A DNA stretch of 64,000 nt from Paraburkholderia aromaticivorans (GCF_012689525.1 NZ_CP051516.1:2108001-2172000); one strand, 5' to 3'. Positions 19,774 through 29,945 are shown, counted from the stretch's first letter. Notes: generated by a model from the sequence alone, not told the origin. Numbers and translations: made by a program.

Positions 19774-21240
19774 ATGGACAAAGGCATTCTCAAGAACGTA
19801 GCGATCAATTTCTTCGGGCTGGTGCTGCCGACTTTCGTCTCGCTCGTGACCGTGCCGTCGTATATCAAGCTGCTCGGCGTCGAGCGCTACGGCGTGATCA
19901 GCCTCGTGTGGACGCTGATCGGCTACTTCGGGATTCTCGATCTCGGCATGAGCATGGCCGCGCAGAATCACATCTCGAAGGCGCGCGCATCGGGCGAGAA
20001 GGAAGAGAGCGCGCGTGTGTTCTGGAGCGCGACGTGGCTCAATCTCGCGACCGGCGTGATCGGCGGATTGATCATCTATTTCGGCGCGTTTCTCTACACC
20101 GCGTATTTCACCAAGGTGTCGCCCGAGTTGCAGCACGAGGTGTATATGGCGCTGCCGTGGCTCGCGGTGGCGATTCCGATCGCCAACGTGTCGTGGGTGT
20201 TCGCGGGCGCGATCAACGGTGCGGAACGCTTCGGCGTCTACAACACCAATCAGACCATCGGCACGTTTCTGTTCCAGTTGCTGCCGCTCGGTGCCGCGCT
20301 GTGGATGGGCGCGACCTTGCAGAACGTGCTGGCCGCCGCGGTATTGGCGCGGATCGTGGCCGCGTTTTTGCTGGGCCGCTCCGCGCTGAAAGTGCTGGAA
20401 ATCCGCCGCATTCTGCCGCCGCAATTCGGCGTGGCCAAAGGGCTTTTCAATTTCGGCGGCTGGATGCTGATTGCGAGCGTCACCACCATGATCGCCGACT
20501 CGCTCGATCGTGTGATGCTCGGTACGAGTCTCGGTGCGCGTTTCGTCACGTATTACACGGTGCCGCAGAACCTCGTGACGCGTCTGAACATCGTGCCGAC
20601 GGCGCTGGTGCGCACGTTGTTTCCGCGGCTCTCCGCAGTCGGACGCGCCGACGCCGACACCATCACCCAGCAGTCGCTCGAATTTCTCAACGGCGTGTTC
20701 ACGCCGGTCGCGCTGGTCGCGATGCTGGTGCTCGAACCGTTCCTGCATCTGTGGGTGGGCAATGAGATCGCCACCGTGGCGGCGCCCGTGGGCCGCATCA
20801 TGATCGTCGCCGTGTGGCTCGTCGGCCAGGCGAACGTCACGCGGATTCTGATTCAGTCGCAGGTCAATCCGGCCACGGCCGCGCGCGTCGGTTTGTTCGA
20901 ATTGCCCCTGTTTGCGGGGGCATTGTGGTTCGGCATCACGCATTTCGGCCTGACCGGCGCGGCAGTGGCGGTGGCTGGCCGCGCGCTATTCGACTACGCG
21001 GTGCTGCTGCGACTGTCCGCGATCCGCGCGAAGCAGATCGCGCTCGACATGCTCGCGCACCTTGCTTTCCTGCTGGCCAGCCTGTGGCTCGCCAGCTTCC
21101 TGCCGGGTCTCGCAGTGGCGATTGTTGCCGGCGTATTGATGGTAGGCGCGAATGTCGCCTGGTCGATCACGATGACACCCGCCTTGCGCGATCTCGCGCG
21201 TTCACTGCTGTTGCGACTGAATCCGAGGAAAAGCGCATGA
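19774..21240 (+). CDS. bceQ: Polysaccharide repeat-unit flippase (Wzx)
   Basis: This 488-residue inner-membrane protein has about twelve to fourteen membrane segments, matching the MATE/Wzx flippase superfamily that moves lipid-linked repeat units to the periplasm. The N terminus (NFFGLVLPTFVSLVTVPSY, then RYGVISLVW) is typical of Wzx proteins. It is the only flippase in the locus, which fits one Wzx with the Wzy (bceI) and Wzc (bceF) seen upstream. It starts 75 bases after the propeller gene, and its stop overlaps the next start (ATGA). Confidence 0.9.
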   Translation: MDKGILKNVAINFFGLVLPTFVSLVTVPSYIKLLGVERYGVISLVWTLIGYFGILDLGMSMAAQNHISKARASGEKEESARVFWSATWLNLATGVIGGLIIYFGAFLYTAYFTKVSPELQHEVYMALPWLAVAIPIANVSWVFAGAINGAERFGVYNTNQTIGTFLFQLLPLGAALWMGATLQNVLAAAVLARIVAAFLLGRSALKVLEIRRILPPQFGVAKGLFNFGGWMLIASVTTMIADSLDRVMLGTSLGARFVTYYTVPQNLVTRLNIVPTALVRTLFPRLSAVGRADADTITQQSLEFLNGVFTPVALVAMLVLEPFLHLWVGNEIATVAAPVGRIMIVAVWLVGQANVTRILIQSQVNPATAARVGLFELPLFAGALWFGITHFGLTGAAVAVAGRALFDYAVLLRLSAIRAKQIALDMLAHLAFLLASLWLASFLPGLAVAIVAGVLMVGANVAWSITMTPALRDLARSLLLRLNPRKSA

Positions 21241-23693
21241 ACCACGAAGTCCTTGAAGAAGCCGTGCTGCAACCCGCGACGCGCAGCGCACTGGCCGAGC
21301 TCACTACCGTTCCCGGCGTTCAGGCGCCGCCGCGCCGCGCCGCGTTGCGCGCCGATAAGACAGTGCGCGTTGCGATCGTGCACGACTGGCTCGTCACGTA
21401 TGCGGGGGCGGAGAAGGTGCTCGAACAGATCGTCGCGTGCTTTCCGGACGCAGACCTGTTCAGCCTTGTCGATTTTCTCGACGACCGCAGCTTCCTGCGC
21501 GGCAAGTCCGTCACGACGTCGTTTATCCAGAAGCTGCCGCTCGCGCGCACCAAGTACCGCGCGTATCTTCCGCTGATGCCGCTCGCGATCGAACAACTCG
21601 ACGTGTCGGCTTACGACGTAGTGATTTCGAGCAGCCACGCGGTCGCCAAGGGCATTCTGACCGGCCCCGACCAGGTGCATATCAGCTACGTGCATTCGCC
21701 GATCCGCTACGCGTGGGACTTGCAGCATCAATATCTCAAGCAGTCGAAGCTGACCAACGGCCCGAAGTCGGCCATGGCGCGGCTGATTCTGCATTACATG
21801 CGCAACTGGGATATCCGCACCTCGAATGCGGTGGATGGCTTCGTCGCCAACTCCGACTTCATTGCGCGGCGGATCAAGAAGGTCTATCAGCGCGACGCGC
21901 AGGTGATCTTTCCGCCGGTCGATGTCGAAGCCTTCGCGCTCTGCACCGATAAGGACGACTTCTATCTGACCGCCTCGCGGATGGTGCCGTACAAGAAGAT
22001 CGATCTGATCGTCGAGGCATTCGCGCGCATGCCGGAGCGCAAGCTCGTCGTGATCGGCGATGGTCCCGACATGCAGAAGATCCGCGCGAAAGCGGGGCCG
22101 AACGTCGAGATCATGGGCTATCAGCCGTTCAAGGTACTCAAGGAAAAGATGAGCCGCGCCAAGGCCTTCGTGTTTGCCGCGGAAGAGGACTTCGGTATTT
22201 CGGTGGTCGAGGCGCAGGCGTGCGGCACGCCGGTGATCGCCTACGGCAAGGGCGGCGCGCTCGAAACCGTGCGCGATCTGTCGGAGCCGCGGCCCACCGG
22301 CATGTTCTTCGACGAACAGAACGCCGAGTCGATCATCGCCGCGGTCGAGCGTTTCGACGGCCACGTGAAGCGTTTTTCGCCGCTGGATTGCCGCGCGAAC
22401 GCCGAGCAGTTCTCCGCCGCCCATTTCCGCGAGCGCTTCTTCGCGCATGTGCGGGCGGCGGTGCCGGCGCTGCGCACGGCGACGCTGCCGCCGTACGTGC
22501 CGTATAAAGCGCCAACCGTTGCGAACGGCCCGCGCATTCTGGCCGTCGATCAAAGCGGCGTGCTCGGCGGCGCTGAACTGTCGCTGCTCGAAATCGTCAA
22601 GGCGTTGCGCTCGCGCATTGAGGTCGTGCTGTTCGACGACGGTCCGTTCCGCACCGCGCTCGCGAAAGCCGGCGTGGCCGTCGACGTGCTGGAGGCAGGC
22701 GCGCTGCGCCATGTTCGCAAGCAGGGCGGGTCGATGCCGAAGGGCCAGGCGCTCAAGGGTTTGATATCGCTCGTGCGCGCCACGGCGAAGCGCGCGCGCA
22801 AGGCCGACGTGATCTATGCGAACACCCAGCGCGCCATGGTGATCGGCGCGCTCGCCGGCAAGCTGGCGCGGCGCCCGGTCGTCTGGCATCTACGCGATAT
22901 CGTGAGCCCCGAGCATTTCGGCGGCAAGCAACTGGCGATCATCAAATGGTGCGCGCGTCTTGGCCTCACGCATGTGATCGCCAATTCGGCCGCGTCGGCG
23001 CGCGCGTTCGCCGAGCTCACGCAGTTCGACGAAAAGCGCATCGACGTGGTATTCAACGGCATTTCCGCCGCGCCGTTCGACGCCTTGCGCACGGTGCCGC
23101 AAGCGACATTGCGCCAGCGCCTCGGCTTGCCGCAGGACGCGTTTCTGGTCGGCTCGTTCAGCCGTCTCGCACGCTGGAAGGGGCAGCACGTGCTGCTCGA
23201 AGCGATGGTGCTCAATCCGCAGATGCATGCCGTGCTGGTGGGCGCGCCGCTCTTCGGCGAGGACCAGTACGAGATCGAATTGCACGCGTTCGTCGCCGCG
23301 CACGACCTCGGCGGCCGGGTGCATTTTCTCGGCTTCCAGCACGATATCGCGGCGTGCATGTGTGCGGTCGACGCGGTCGTGCATACGTCGATCACGCCGG
23401 AGCCGTTCGGTCGCGTGATCGTCGAAGGCATGCTGGCGCAGCGGCCGGTGGTGGCGGCGCGGGCGGGCGGCGTGCTGGAGATCATCGACGACTACGAGAA
23501 CGGCGTGCTGTGCACGCCGGGAGACGCGCACGGCCTTGCCGACGCGCTCGCCGAATTGCGCTCGAACGACGAACTGCGCAACCGGCTGGTCAGGAACGGG
23601 TATCAGACGGCGCTGAGCCGGTTCGGTACCGCCGCCTATGTCGAGGGTGTCGAGCGGATTCTGAAGCGTGTGACGGGGCCGAAAACGGCTTAG
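21237..23693 (+). CDS. bceR: Double glycosyltransferase (two GT4 modules)
   Basis: This 818-residue protein contains two complete GT-B glycosyltransferases in one chain. Module 1 (about residues 45-420) begins VAIVHDWLVTYAGAEKV and has the EX7E segment EEDFGISVVEAQACGTP. Module 2 (about 435-815) begins ILAVDQSGVLGGAELS and has EPFGRVIVEGMLAQRP. The joined modules suggest that two consecutive sugars are added. The frame extends upstream without a stop into the flippase gene, but the ATG at 21237, with GAGGA upstream and overlap with the bceQ stop, is clearly the start. A terminator follows. The bceR name rests on synteny. Confidence 0.88.
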   Translation: MNHEVLEEAVLQPATRSALAELTTVPGVQAPPRRAALRADKTVRVAIVHDWLVTYAGAEKVLEQIVACFPDADLFSLVDFLDDRSFLRGKSVTTSFIQKLPLARTKYRAYLPLMPLAIEQLDVSAYDVVISSSHAVAKGILTGPDQVHISYVHSPIRYAWDLQHQYLKQSKLTNGPKSAMARLILHYMRNWDIRTSNAVDGFVANSDFIARRIKKVYQRDAQVIFPPVDVEAFALCTDKDDFYLTASRMVPYKKIDLIVEAFARMPERKLVVIGDGPDMQKIRAKAGPNVEIMGYQPFKVLKEKMSRAKAFVFAAEEDFGISVVEAQACGTPVIAYGKGGALETVRDLSEPRPTGMFFDEQNAESIIAAVERFDGHVKRFSPLDCRANAEQFSAAHFRERFFAHVRAAVPALRTATLPPYVPYKAPTVANGPRILAVDQSGVLGGAELSLLEIVKALRSRIEVVLFDDGPFRTALAKAGVAVDVLEAGALRHVRKQGGSMPKGQALKGLISLVRATAKRARKADVIYANTQRAMVIGALAGKLARRPVVWHLRDIVSPEHFGGKQLAIIKWCARLGLTHVIANSAASARAFAELTQFDEKRIDVVFNGISAAPFDALRTVPQATLRQRLGLPQDAFLVGSFSRLARWKGQHVLLEAMVLNPQMHAVLVGAPLFGEDQYEIELHAFVAAHDLGGRVHFLGFQHDIAACMCAVDAVVHTSITPEPFGRVIVEGMLAQRPVVAARAGGVLEIIDDYENGVLCTPGDAHGLADALAELRSNDELRNRLVRNGYQTALSRFGTAAYVEGVERILKRVTGPKTA

Positions 23694-23749
23694 GACGGTT
23701 TCTACGCGGGGGTAGGCAGGGACTCGGCCGGTTCCTGTCGTTGGCGCAG

Positions 23750-23786
23750 CGGAGCGAAAGTCTCACGACATTCGCTCCGTTTTTTT
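23750..23786 (+). terminator. Intrinsic terminator after bceR
   Basis: CGGAGCGAA (23750-23758) pairs with TTCGCTCCG (23771-23779) around a 12-base loop and is followed by T7 (23780-23786). It ends the + strand run, and the next gene is convergent. Confidence 0.9.
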
Positions 23787-23810
23787 ATCGCGTGGTTTTG
23801 CTGCGTTGGT

Positions 23811-25022
23811 TCAAGCCTTTTTCAAAACCGCTTTCGGCTTGAAACTGGCCGACCACTTCATGGCAGGCAGTTCGACCAGCCGGTAGAACACGTAAGCGAC
23901 CGGCACGGCCACCAGCATGTAGCCGAACGACGGCCAGATCGACATCTGCAGCGACGAGTGGAACAACAGCGACGACAGCAGCACGAAGATCGGCAAATGG
24001 ATCAGATAGAGCGAGAAGCTGAAGTCGCCGAAGCGCGACAGCAGACGCGTGCCGAAGGCGGGGCCGCGATCCGCGTTGCCGCGCTCCAACGCCTTGTACA
24101 GGTAGAACGCGAAGCCGACCGCCCAGAGCTGGAACGCGCCGTACTGGCCGAAATGAAACGCGGCGCAGCCGAGCGCGACGAACCCCGCGGCGAGCGCGTA
24201 GAGCCACATCGACGAGCGGGCCTGCGGCGCGCGATGCGCACGGGCGTCGGCGATCCACGCGCCGAGCGTCCACGAAAACCAGTACGACGTGAAGAACTGG
24301 ATGTCGTGGCGCTCGAGCACATAGGCGGATACCACGTTGACCAGCGCGACGATCGCCAGCACGGAGGTCATGCCGATGCGCCGGCGCAGTGCGAACAGCA
24401 GCGGATAGATCGCGTAGAACTGCACTTCGAGCGAGAGCGTCCAGAGCGCGCCGTTCGATCCGAATGTCTTGCCGGCCACGCCTTGCAGCGAAAACAGATT
24501 GACGAGGAAAGCCTGCAGGCCGATCTCGCGGATCTTGTGATTGACGGGCGGCAGTTGCAGGCTGAACCAGTCGAGCGCGAAGGTCAGCACCAGCGCTGCG
24601 AGCAGCACGGGGTAAATGCGCGCAAAGCGGCGCACCCAGAAATTGCCCGTATCGAGCCGGTAAGCGGGATTGCCGGCGAGCCGCAGCGCGCCGCCGCGGT
24701 GAATGCAATAACCGCTGATCACGAAGAAAATCGGCACGCCAGCGGAGCCCCATGCAATCGGGAACGTCAGATACGCGGCGATCGCATTCAGACTGAATAC
24801 ATGGCCCACGCTTTGGTGAAATGCCTGCATGCCCACCCATTCCACCTGGCGGCAATGAAAATACGCCACCAGCAGCGCGGCGAAGCCCCGCATGGCGTCG
24901 ATGACATGCTCCTTGCCGGCGCTGTCGGCGCGCGCTTCGCTCTGGGCGCGCGGCGCGGCGGCTGTGCGAGGCGGGGAGAGGGGCAGGGATGAGCCGGCGG
25001 CATCCAGTGCTGAGTCGCTCAT
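23811..25022 (-). CDS. bceS: Acyltransferase 3 family membrane protein
   Basis: This 403-residue inner-membrane acyltransferase has about ten membrane segments. Family motifs are IDAMRGFAALLVAYFHCRQ near residues 41-60 (arginine and histidine), VPIFFVISGYCI and the WVRRFARIYPVLL loop. It would add acetyl or a similar group to the polymer. The first 38 residues are Ser/Ala/Pro-rich and cytoplasmic. The ATG at 25022 has AAGGA upstream. It is the second acyltransferase of the locus, convergent with bceR and transcribed alone. Confidence 0.87.
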   Translation of the reverse strand: MSDSALDAAGSSLPLSPPRTAAAPRAQSEARADSAGKEHVIDAMRGFAALLVAYFHCRQVEWVGMQAFHQSVGHVFSLNAIAAYLTFPIAWGSAGVPIFFVISGYCIHRGGALRLAGNPAYRLDTGNFWVRRFARIYPVLLAALVLTFALDWFSLQLPPVNHKIREIGLQAFLVNLFSLQGVAGKTFGSNGALWTLSLEVQFYAIYPLLFALRRRIGMTSVLAIVALVNVVSAYVLERHDIQFFTSYWFSWTLGAWIADARAHRAPQARSSMWLYALAAGFVALGCAAFHFGQYGAFQLWAVGFAFYLYKALERGNADRGPAFGTRLLSRFGDFSFSLYLIHLPIFVLLSSLLFHSSLQMSIWPSFGYMLVAVPVAYVFYRLVELPAMKWSASFKPKAVLKKA

Positions 25023-25273
25023 GCGCGGTCCTTATTTTGACGAAGGGAAAAGCAGATTCGGCGGATTCGCGCGGGCGCCGTACGCGCCCGCGGTGCATGA
25101 CATGCTAGTGCACGACGCAGGTAAAAAATCGATAAAAAATTGCGTAATGAATTGAATTAAGCGGCGATTTTGTGACTAATTGTAATTGAGCATAAGCAGA
25201 TGCAGCCGCGAATTATTTACCGCTTTTGTCGTGCTAATTTAAGCCACGGATTCTCTTGACCCGAGGTGAAGTC

Positions 25274-25417
25274 ATGAACCTGCATTTACTCGCCGGCATT
25301 GCCGTGCTACTGATCCTTGTCGCCGCCTCCGCCTATCGGGAGGCGCTGCGCAATGAGCCCATTCGCCGTTTTCGCATGAACCCCGGCAAGCTGCCGCAGC
25401 TCGACGAAAACGAATAA
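25274..25417 (+). CDS. Small single-span membrane protein, 47 residues
   Basis: This short gene encodes 47 residues: a hydrophobic helix from about residue 3 to 19 (LHLLAGIAVLLILVAASA), then a charged cytoplasmic tail with RRFRMNPGKLPQL and an acidic end. GAGGTG lies at good spacing before the ATG and the stop is TAA. The codons are GC-rich at the third position although the flanks are AT-rich, which supports real coding. It sits alone between bceS (-) and galU (+). Function is unknown. It could be a small modulator of a membrane complex, but nothing in it proves that. Confidence 0.6.
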   Translation: MNLHLLAGIAVLLILVAASAYREALRNEPIRRFRMNPGKLPQLDENE

Positions 25418-25721
25418 CGCGGGCTCGAAGAAACACGAGGCGCGCCCGCGGTCCATCCGCCGGCGCGCCTGGCGCGTCTGAGGCCAGTTGTCAGGATATG
25501 TAAAATTTTCGGAATTGCCGGAAAATAAATCGATTCCGTGCGTAATTGTTGCCCGCCGCTTATCGCGATGCGGCATATCGAAAGAGAATGGATTTATTTA
25601 TTCGAATTGAGGAAATTTCACATGCGTACTGGCGTCATTTTTTGCTAGTCTTTCCGGCGACATCGATTGGCCGCCAGGCCCGCGAACACACCAATTTCTA
25701 ACCGATGTGGGAATGCCTACC
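25418..25721. other. Spacer upstream of galU
   Basis: No gene is supported here. The second half, from about 25,490, is AT-rich and probably contains the galU promoter. A sigma-54-like sequence at 25,630-25,646 has 11 rather than 10 bases between its GG and GC pairs and is not accepted as a promoter. Confidence 0.45.
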
Positions 25722-26639
25722 ATGCTGAAAGTCACCAAAGCCGTGTTTCCCGTAGCGGGCCTCGGGACACGATTCCTGCCGGCTACCAAGGCAAGTCCTA
25801 AGGAAATGCTGCCGATCGTCGACAAGCCGCTGATTCAATACGCGGTGGAAGAAGCGATTGCCGCCGGCATCACCGAGATGATCTTCGTGACGGGGCGCAG
25901 CAAGCGCGCCATCGAAGATCACTTCGACAAGTCCTACGAGATCGAAGCCGAACTCGAGGCGCGTAACAAACAGAAGCTGCTCGATCTGGTGCGCAGCATC
26001 AAGCCGGCCAACGTCGACTGTTTCTATGTGCGTCAGGCCGAAGCGCTCGGCCTCGGCCACGCGGTGCTATGCGCCGAGAAACTGGTGGGCGAGAGCCCGT
26101 TCGCCGTGATTCTGGCCGACGACCTGCTGCACAGCTCGAAGCCGGTGATGAGCCAGCTCGTCGACACCTTTAATCACTATCACAGCTCGGTGATTGGCGT
26201 CGAAACCATCGCGCGCGAAGACAGCCGGTCGTACGGCGTGGTGGATGGCCGCGAGTGGGAAGACAACGTGATCAAGCTGTCGGGCATCGTCGAGAAGCCG
26301 GCGCCGGACAAGGCACCGTCGAATCTCGGCGTGGTGGGCCGCTATGTGCTGATGCCGACCATCTTCAAGCATATCCGCGCGTTGAAGCCGGGCGCGGGCG
26401 GCGAACTGCAATTGACCGACGCGGTGCAATCGCTGCTGACGGAAGAGCAGGTGCTCGCGTATCGTTATTTCGGCACGCGTTTCGATTGCGGCAGCAAGCT
26501 CGGTTATCTGAAGGCGACGGTGGAATTCGCGCTGCGTCATCCGGAGGTGAAGGCGGATTTTGAAGCGTATTTGCAGGCTTATATGCAGAACAATATGCAG
26601 GATGGGGTGCCGGAGCAGTTTGCGGCGGAAGCGGCTTAA
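25722..26639 (+). CDS. galU: UTP-glucose-1-phosphate uridylyltransferase
   Basis: This 305-residue cytoplasmic enzyme makes UDP-glucose from UTP and glucose 1-phosphate. It feeds both the priming transferase BceB and the dehydrogenase BceC. The N-terminal nucleotide-binding signature GLGTRFLPATKASPKEM is followed by VDKPLIQYAVEEA, as in bacterial GalU. ATG 25722 matches the usual MLKVTKAVFPVAG start, with TGGGA upstream; the GTG at 25707 is possible. In bce-II clusters this position is called bceT. A terminator hairpin follows about 125 bases downstream. Confidence 0.95.
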   Translation: MLKVTKAVFPVAGLGTRFLPATKASPKEMLPIVDKPLIQYAVEEAIAAGITEMIFVTGRSKRAIEDHFDKSYEIEAELEARNKQKLLDLVRSIKPANVDCFYVRQAEALGLGHAVLCAEKLVGESPFAVILADDLLHSSKPVMSQLVDTFNHYHSSVIGVETIAREDSRSYGVVDGREWEDNVIKLSGIVEKPAPDKAPSNLGVVGRYVLMPTIFKHIRALKPGAGGELQLTDAVQSLLTEEQVLAYRYFGTRFDCGSKLGYLKATVEFALRHPEVKADFEAYLQAYMQNNMQDGVPEQFAAEAA

Positions 26640-26763
26640 GCACAACGTCAGCCGCTGGGGCGAGCTTTGGCGGCTGCGACGCGAACTTCAAAAGCGCGAG
26701 GACGATAGCCGCCGCAACACTCATCACGCAGAGGTAACGCGCAGCAGCATCGCGCACATTAAA

Positions 26764-26799
26764 ACGGGCGCCGCAAACCACGCGGCGCCCGTCTTTCTT
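26764..26799. terminator. Terminator between galU and glcB
   Basis: ACGGGCGCCGC (26764-26774) pairs with GCGGCGCCCGT (26782-26792). A pyrimidine-rich CTTTCTTT follows on the + strand and AAAA precedes, giving TTTT on the - strand. It can serve both convergent genes. Confidence 0.85.
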
Positions 26800-26841
26800 T
26801 CAACCGGCCCACGCATCACACGCGGCCCGGCAAACCCGCCC

Positions 26842-29016
26842 TCAACCTTCCTTCTTCACCTCCAGCCGGAACTTATGCAGCAACGGTTCCGTATACCCGC
26901 TCGGCTGCTGACGTCCTTCGAACACCAGCGCCTGCGCGGCCTTGAAAGCGATCGTGTCGAAGCCCGGCGCCATCGGCTTGTAGAGCGGGTCGCCCGCGTT
27001 CTGCTCGTCGACCACCTTCGCCATGCGCTTGAACGTCTCTTCGACGAGCTCACGCTTCACCACGCCGTGATACAGCCAGTTGGCAATGTGCTGGCTCGAA
27101 ATACGCAGCGTGGCACGATCTTCCATCAGCCCGACGTCATGAATGTCCGGCACCTTCGAGCAACCCACGCCCTGATCGATCCAGCGCACCACGTAGCCGA
27201 GAATGCCCTGCGCGTTGTTGTCGATCTCGCTGCGGATCTCGTCGTCGCTCCACTTCGCCTCGGCGACGACCGGAATCGTCAGCAGCCCGTCGAGCAGTTC
27301 GTCACGCACCTTCGCATAATCCGTGCGTTCCAGTTCCCGCTGAACTGCTTGCACGTCGACCTGGTGGTAATGCAACGCGTGCAGCGTGGCGGCGGTCGGC
27401 GAGGGCACCCATGCGGTGTTCGCCCCGGCCTTCGGATGCGCGATCTTCTGTTCGAGCATGGCGTGCATCAGATCGGGCATCGCCCACATGCCCTTGCCGA
27501 TCTGCGAGCGGCCGCGCAGGCCCGCGCTCAAACCGACCAGCACGTTACTGCGCTCGTAAGCGGCAATCCAGGCGCTCGACTTCATGTCGCCCTTGCGCAT
27601 CATCGGGCCGGCTTCCATGGCCGAGTGCATTTCGTCGCCGGTGCGGTCGAGGAAACCCGTATTGATGAACGCGACACGCTCCGACGCTTCGGCGATACAG
27701 GCGAGCAGGTTCACGCTGGTGCGGCGCTCCTCGTCCATGATGCCCATCTTGATCGTGTTGCGCGGCAGCTTCAGCAGGTCTTCCCCGCGCGCGAACAGCT
27801 CGCTGGCGAAGGCGACTTCGGCCGGGCCGTGCATCTTCGGCTTGACGATATAGATCGACCCGGTGCGCGAATTCAACTGGTGCTTGCGGTCGTGCAACGC
27901 GCACAGCGTGGTAATGACGGCGTCGAGAATGCCTTCGGGAATCTCGTGGCCGTCTTTCGTCAGCACCGCGGGATTGGTCATCAAATGACCGACGTTGCGG
28001 ATGAACAGCAGCGAGCGGCCATGCAGCACCACCGGCGCCGTGCCGTTCGCGGCGGTGTACACGCGGTCGGCGTTCAGCCGGCGCGTGAAGGTCTTGCCGT
28101 TCTTCGTGACCTCTTCGGTCAGGTCGCCGGTCATCAGGCCGAGCCAGTTGCGGTAGAGCAGAACCTTGTCGTCCGCATCCACGGCCGCGACCGAGTCTTC
28201 ACAGTCGATGATCGTGCTCACCGCCGCTTCGACCAATACGTCCTTCACATGCGCCGAATCGGTCCTGCCGATCGAATCGCTCGCGTCGATCTGGATTTCG
28301 AAGTGCAGGCCGTTGTGCTTGAGCAGCAGCGCGGACGGCGCGCTTTCTTCGCCCTGATAGCCGATGAATTGCGCCGGCGTCTTCAGCTCGCTCGTGCCGT
28401 TCTTCAGCGTGACGACCAGCTTGCCTGCTTCGACGCTATAGCGTGTGGCGTCGGCGTGCGAGCCGTTCGCAAGCGGCGCGGCCTGGTCGAGGAACTTGCG
28501 GGCATAGGCGATCACCGCGGCGCCACGCACCGGATTGAAGGCCTTCTGCTTTTCGGCGCCGCCGCTCTCGGGGATCGCGTCGGTGCCGTACAGCGCGTCG
28601 TACAGGCTGCCCCAGCGCGCGTTCGCCGCGTTCAGCGCATAGCGCTGATTCGACAGCGGCACCACGAGTTGCGGGCCGGCCTGTTCGGCGATTTCGGTGT
28701 CCACGTTGTCGGTCGTGGCCATGACGCCAGCGGGCACGGGCACGATATAGCCGATGCCTTCGAGAAACGCACGGTACGCTCGCAGATCGCGCACCGGACC
28801 CGGATTGGCGCGATGCCAGCTGTCCAGTTCGGTTTGCAGGCGGTCACGCTCGGCGAGCAACGCACGGTTTTTGGGCGCCAGCTCGTGCACGAGGGCGTCG
28901 AAACCTGACCAGAATGCGGCGCTGTCGATTCCGGTGCCGGGCAGGGCTTCGGTTTCGACGAACTGGTCGAGGTTGGCGGCGACTTGCAGTCCGCCGCGCG
29001 TGTTCATCTGAGTCAT
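26842..29016 (-). CDS. glcB: Malate synthase G
   Basis: This 724-residue cytoplasmic enzyme condenses glyoxylate and acetyl-CoA to malate. The length equals that of the G isoform. Conserved segments include [45 protein letters not shown] and the [20 protein letters not shown] region of the active site. I chose the ATG at 29016 because GGAG lies six bases upstream; ATGs at 29028 and 29007 are alternatives. It lies 122 bases after a GlcG-like gene on the same strand. Isoform G normally serves growth on glycolate or glyoxylate. Confidence 0.96.
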   Translation of the reverse strand: MTQMNTRGGLQVAANLDQFVETEALPGTGIDSAAFWSGFDALVHELAPKNRALLAERDRLQTELDSWHRANPGPVRDLRAYRAFLEGIGYIVPVPAGVMATTDNVDTEIAEQAGPQLVVPLSNQRYALNAANARWGSLYDALYGTDAIPESGGAEKQKAFNPVRGAAVIAYARKFLDQAAPLANGSHADATRYSVEAGKLVVTLKNGTSELKTPAQFIGYQGEESAPSALLLKHNGLHFEIQIDASDSIGRTDSAHVKDVLVEAAVSTIIDCEDSVAAVDADDKVLLYRNWLGLMTGDLTEEVTKNGKTFTRRLNADRVYTAANGTAPVVLHGRSLLFIRNVGHLMTNPAVLTKDGHEIPEGILDAVITTLCALHDRKHQLNSRTGSIYIVKPKMHGPAEVAFASELFARGEDLLKLPRNTIKMGIMDEERRTSVNLLACIAEASERVAFINTGFLDRTGDEMHSAMEAGPMMRKGDMKSSAWIAAYERSNVLVGLSAGLRGRSQIGKGMWAMPDLMHAMLEQKIAHPKAGANTAWVPSPTAATLHALHYHQVDVQAVQRELERTDYAKVRDELLDGLLTIPVVAEAKWSDDEIRSEIDNNAQGILGYVVRWIDQGVGCSKVPDIHDVGLMEDRATLRISSQHIANWLYHGVVKRELVEETFKRMAKVVDEQNAGDPLYKPMAPGFDTIAFKAAQALVFEGRQQPSGYTEPLLHKFRLEVKKEG

Positions 29017-29138
29017 CGACTGCTCCATCTATCTGAATGGGGCCGATGAGGGGGCATCGGCCCGCGTTGTGCAACGGTTAGCTTCTTTACTTCATGGCCG
29101 CCGTTCTGGTCGGCTTGCGAACGGAACGGCTCGCAAAC

Positions 29139-29543
29139 TCAAGCGGCGATGGCCTGGATACCTGCCTTGGCGATCTGCACGTCCTGCTCCGACTTGACGC
29201 CCGACACGCCGACCGCGCCGATCACCTGGCCGTCGACGATCACCGGCACGCCGCCTTCCAGCGTGCCTTGCAGCGGCGCGCTCAGGAAGGCGGTGCGGCC
29301 GTTGTTGATCATGTCTTCGTATACCTTGGTTTCACGGCGGCCGATCGCCGAAGTGCGGGCCTTTTCGGTCGCGATGTACGAACTGGCCGGCGCGCTGCCG
29401 TCCAGACGCAGCATGCCGAGTTGATGGCCGCCATCGTCGACTACCACGATGGCGACGGCCCACTGATGCTTGTCGGCTTCCGCGCGGGCGGCTTCGAGGA
29501 TGCGGGTCGTTTCGGCGACGGTCAACACGGGTTTGCTCAGCAT
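29139..29543 (-). CDS. glcG: GlcG/HbpS family protein (DUF336)
   Basis: This 134-residue soluble protein has the GlcG/heme-binding-like fold: an N-terminal helix (ETTRILEAARAEAD), AIVVVDDGGHQLGMLRLDG, ATEKARTSA, and the GGVPVIVDGQVIGAVGVSG motif at the C-terminal end. AGGA precedes the ATG at 29543. In glycolate operons a glcG gene often accompanies glcB. The molecular role of GlcG is not settled; the association with malate synthase is the main clue. The glcDEF oxidase genes are not in this window. Confidence 0.85.
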   Translation of the reverse strand: MLSKPVLTVAETTRILEAARAEADKHQWAVAIVVVDDGGHQLGMLRLDGSAPASSYIATEKARTSAIGRRETKVYEDMINNGRTAFLSAPLQGTLEGGVPVIVDGQVIGAVGVSGVKSEQDVQIAKAGIQAIAA

Positions 29544-29945
29544 AATGAATTTCCTGGTTCGTTTAGGGTAAGGATCGACTCGACCACGTCGCCACTCGCG
29601 CTTTGCACGATGGCTTCGGCCTCGATGGCTGGCCGCCACGCACGGGTATTACGCCGTGCACGCGTGCGGCGGCCGCGTTGATGTTCGGTGACAGCGCGGG
29701 TTGCACGCAGCCTTCCAGCATCCGCATTGTGCGCGGATGCCGCGGCGCCGGCCTTGTCCTTGCCCAAGCGCTTTGCTTGGGGATTTTACGTCCAAGCGCC
29801 GCCGGAAGAAACGGCGGCATCGCGCGGTCCGGTCTTCAGCGGTTCGTTTGGCCGACATTCCGGCTGGAACGAAGAGCGTGGCGGGCTTTACAATCAGGCA
29901 TCAAACACAAGAATTCGCACGCTCCCCGCGTGCACACCCCACGCC
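29544..29945. other. Divergent spacer between glcG and the MOSC gene
   Basis: There is no supported gene in these 402 bases. Short open frames on both strands have no family features. A weak hairpin, CCCAAGC at 29763-29769 with GCTTGGG at 29775-29781 followed by GATTTT, could act as a terminator on the + strand, which would be odd so far from any + strand gene end. The promoters for both neighbours must be here but are not identifiable by eye. Confidence 0.4.

Noticed and set aside
20814..21236. Upstream extension of the double glycosyltransferase frame
   Set aside because: The frame is open into the flippase gene only by chance; the ATGA overlap and ribosome binding site set the start at 21237.
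25630..25646. Sigma-54-like sequence upstream of galU (TGGCGTC...TTTTGC)
   Set aside because: There are 11 bases between the GG and GC pairs; sigma-54 promoters need 10.
26560..28908. 782-codon open frame on the + strand over glcB
   Set aside because: It runs through the terminator and lies opposite a certain malate synthase gene.
29763..29787. Hairpin with TTTT in the glcG-MOSC spacer as a terminator
   Set aside because: The stem is short and there is no + strand gene ending nearby, so it is mentioned only as weak.
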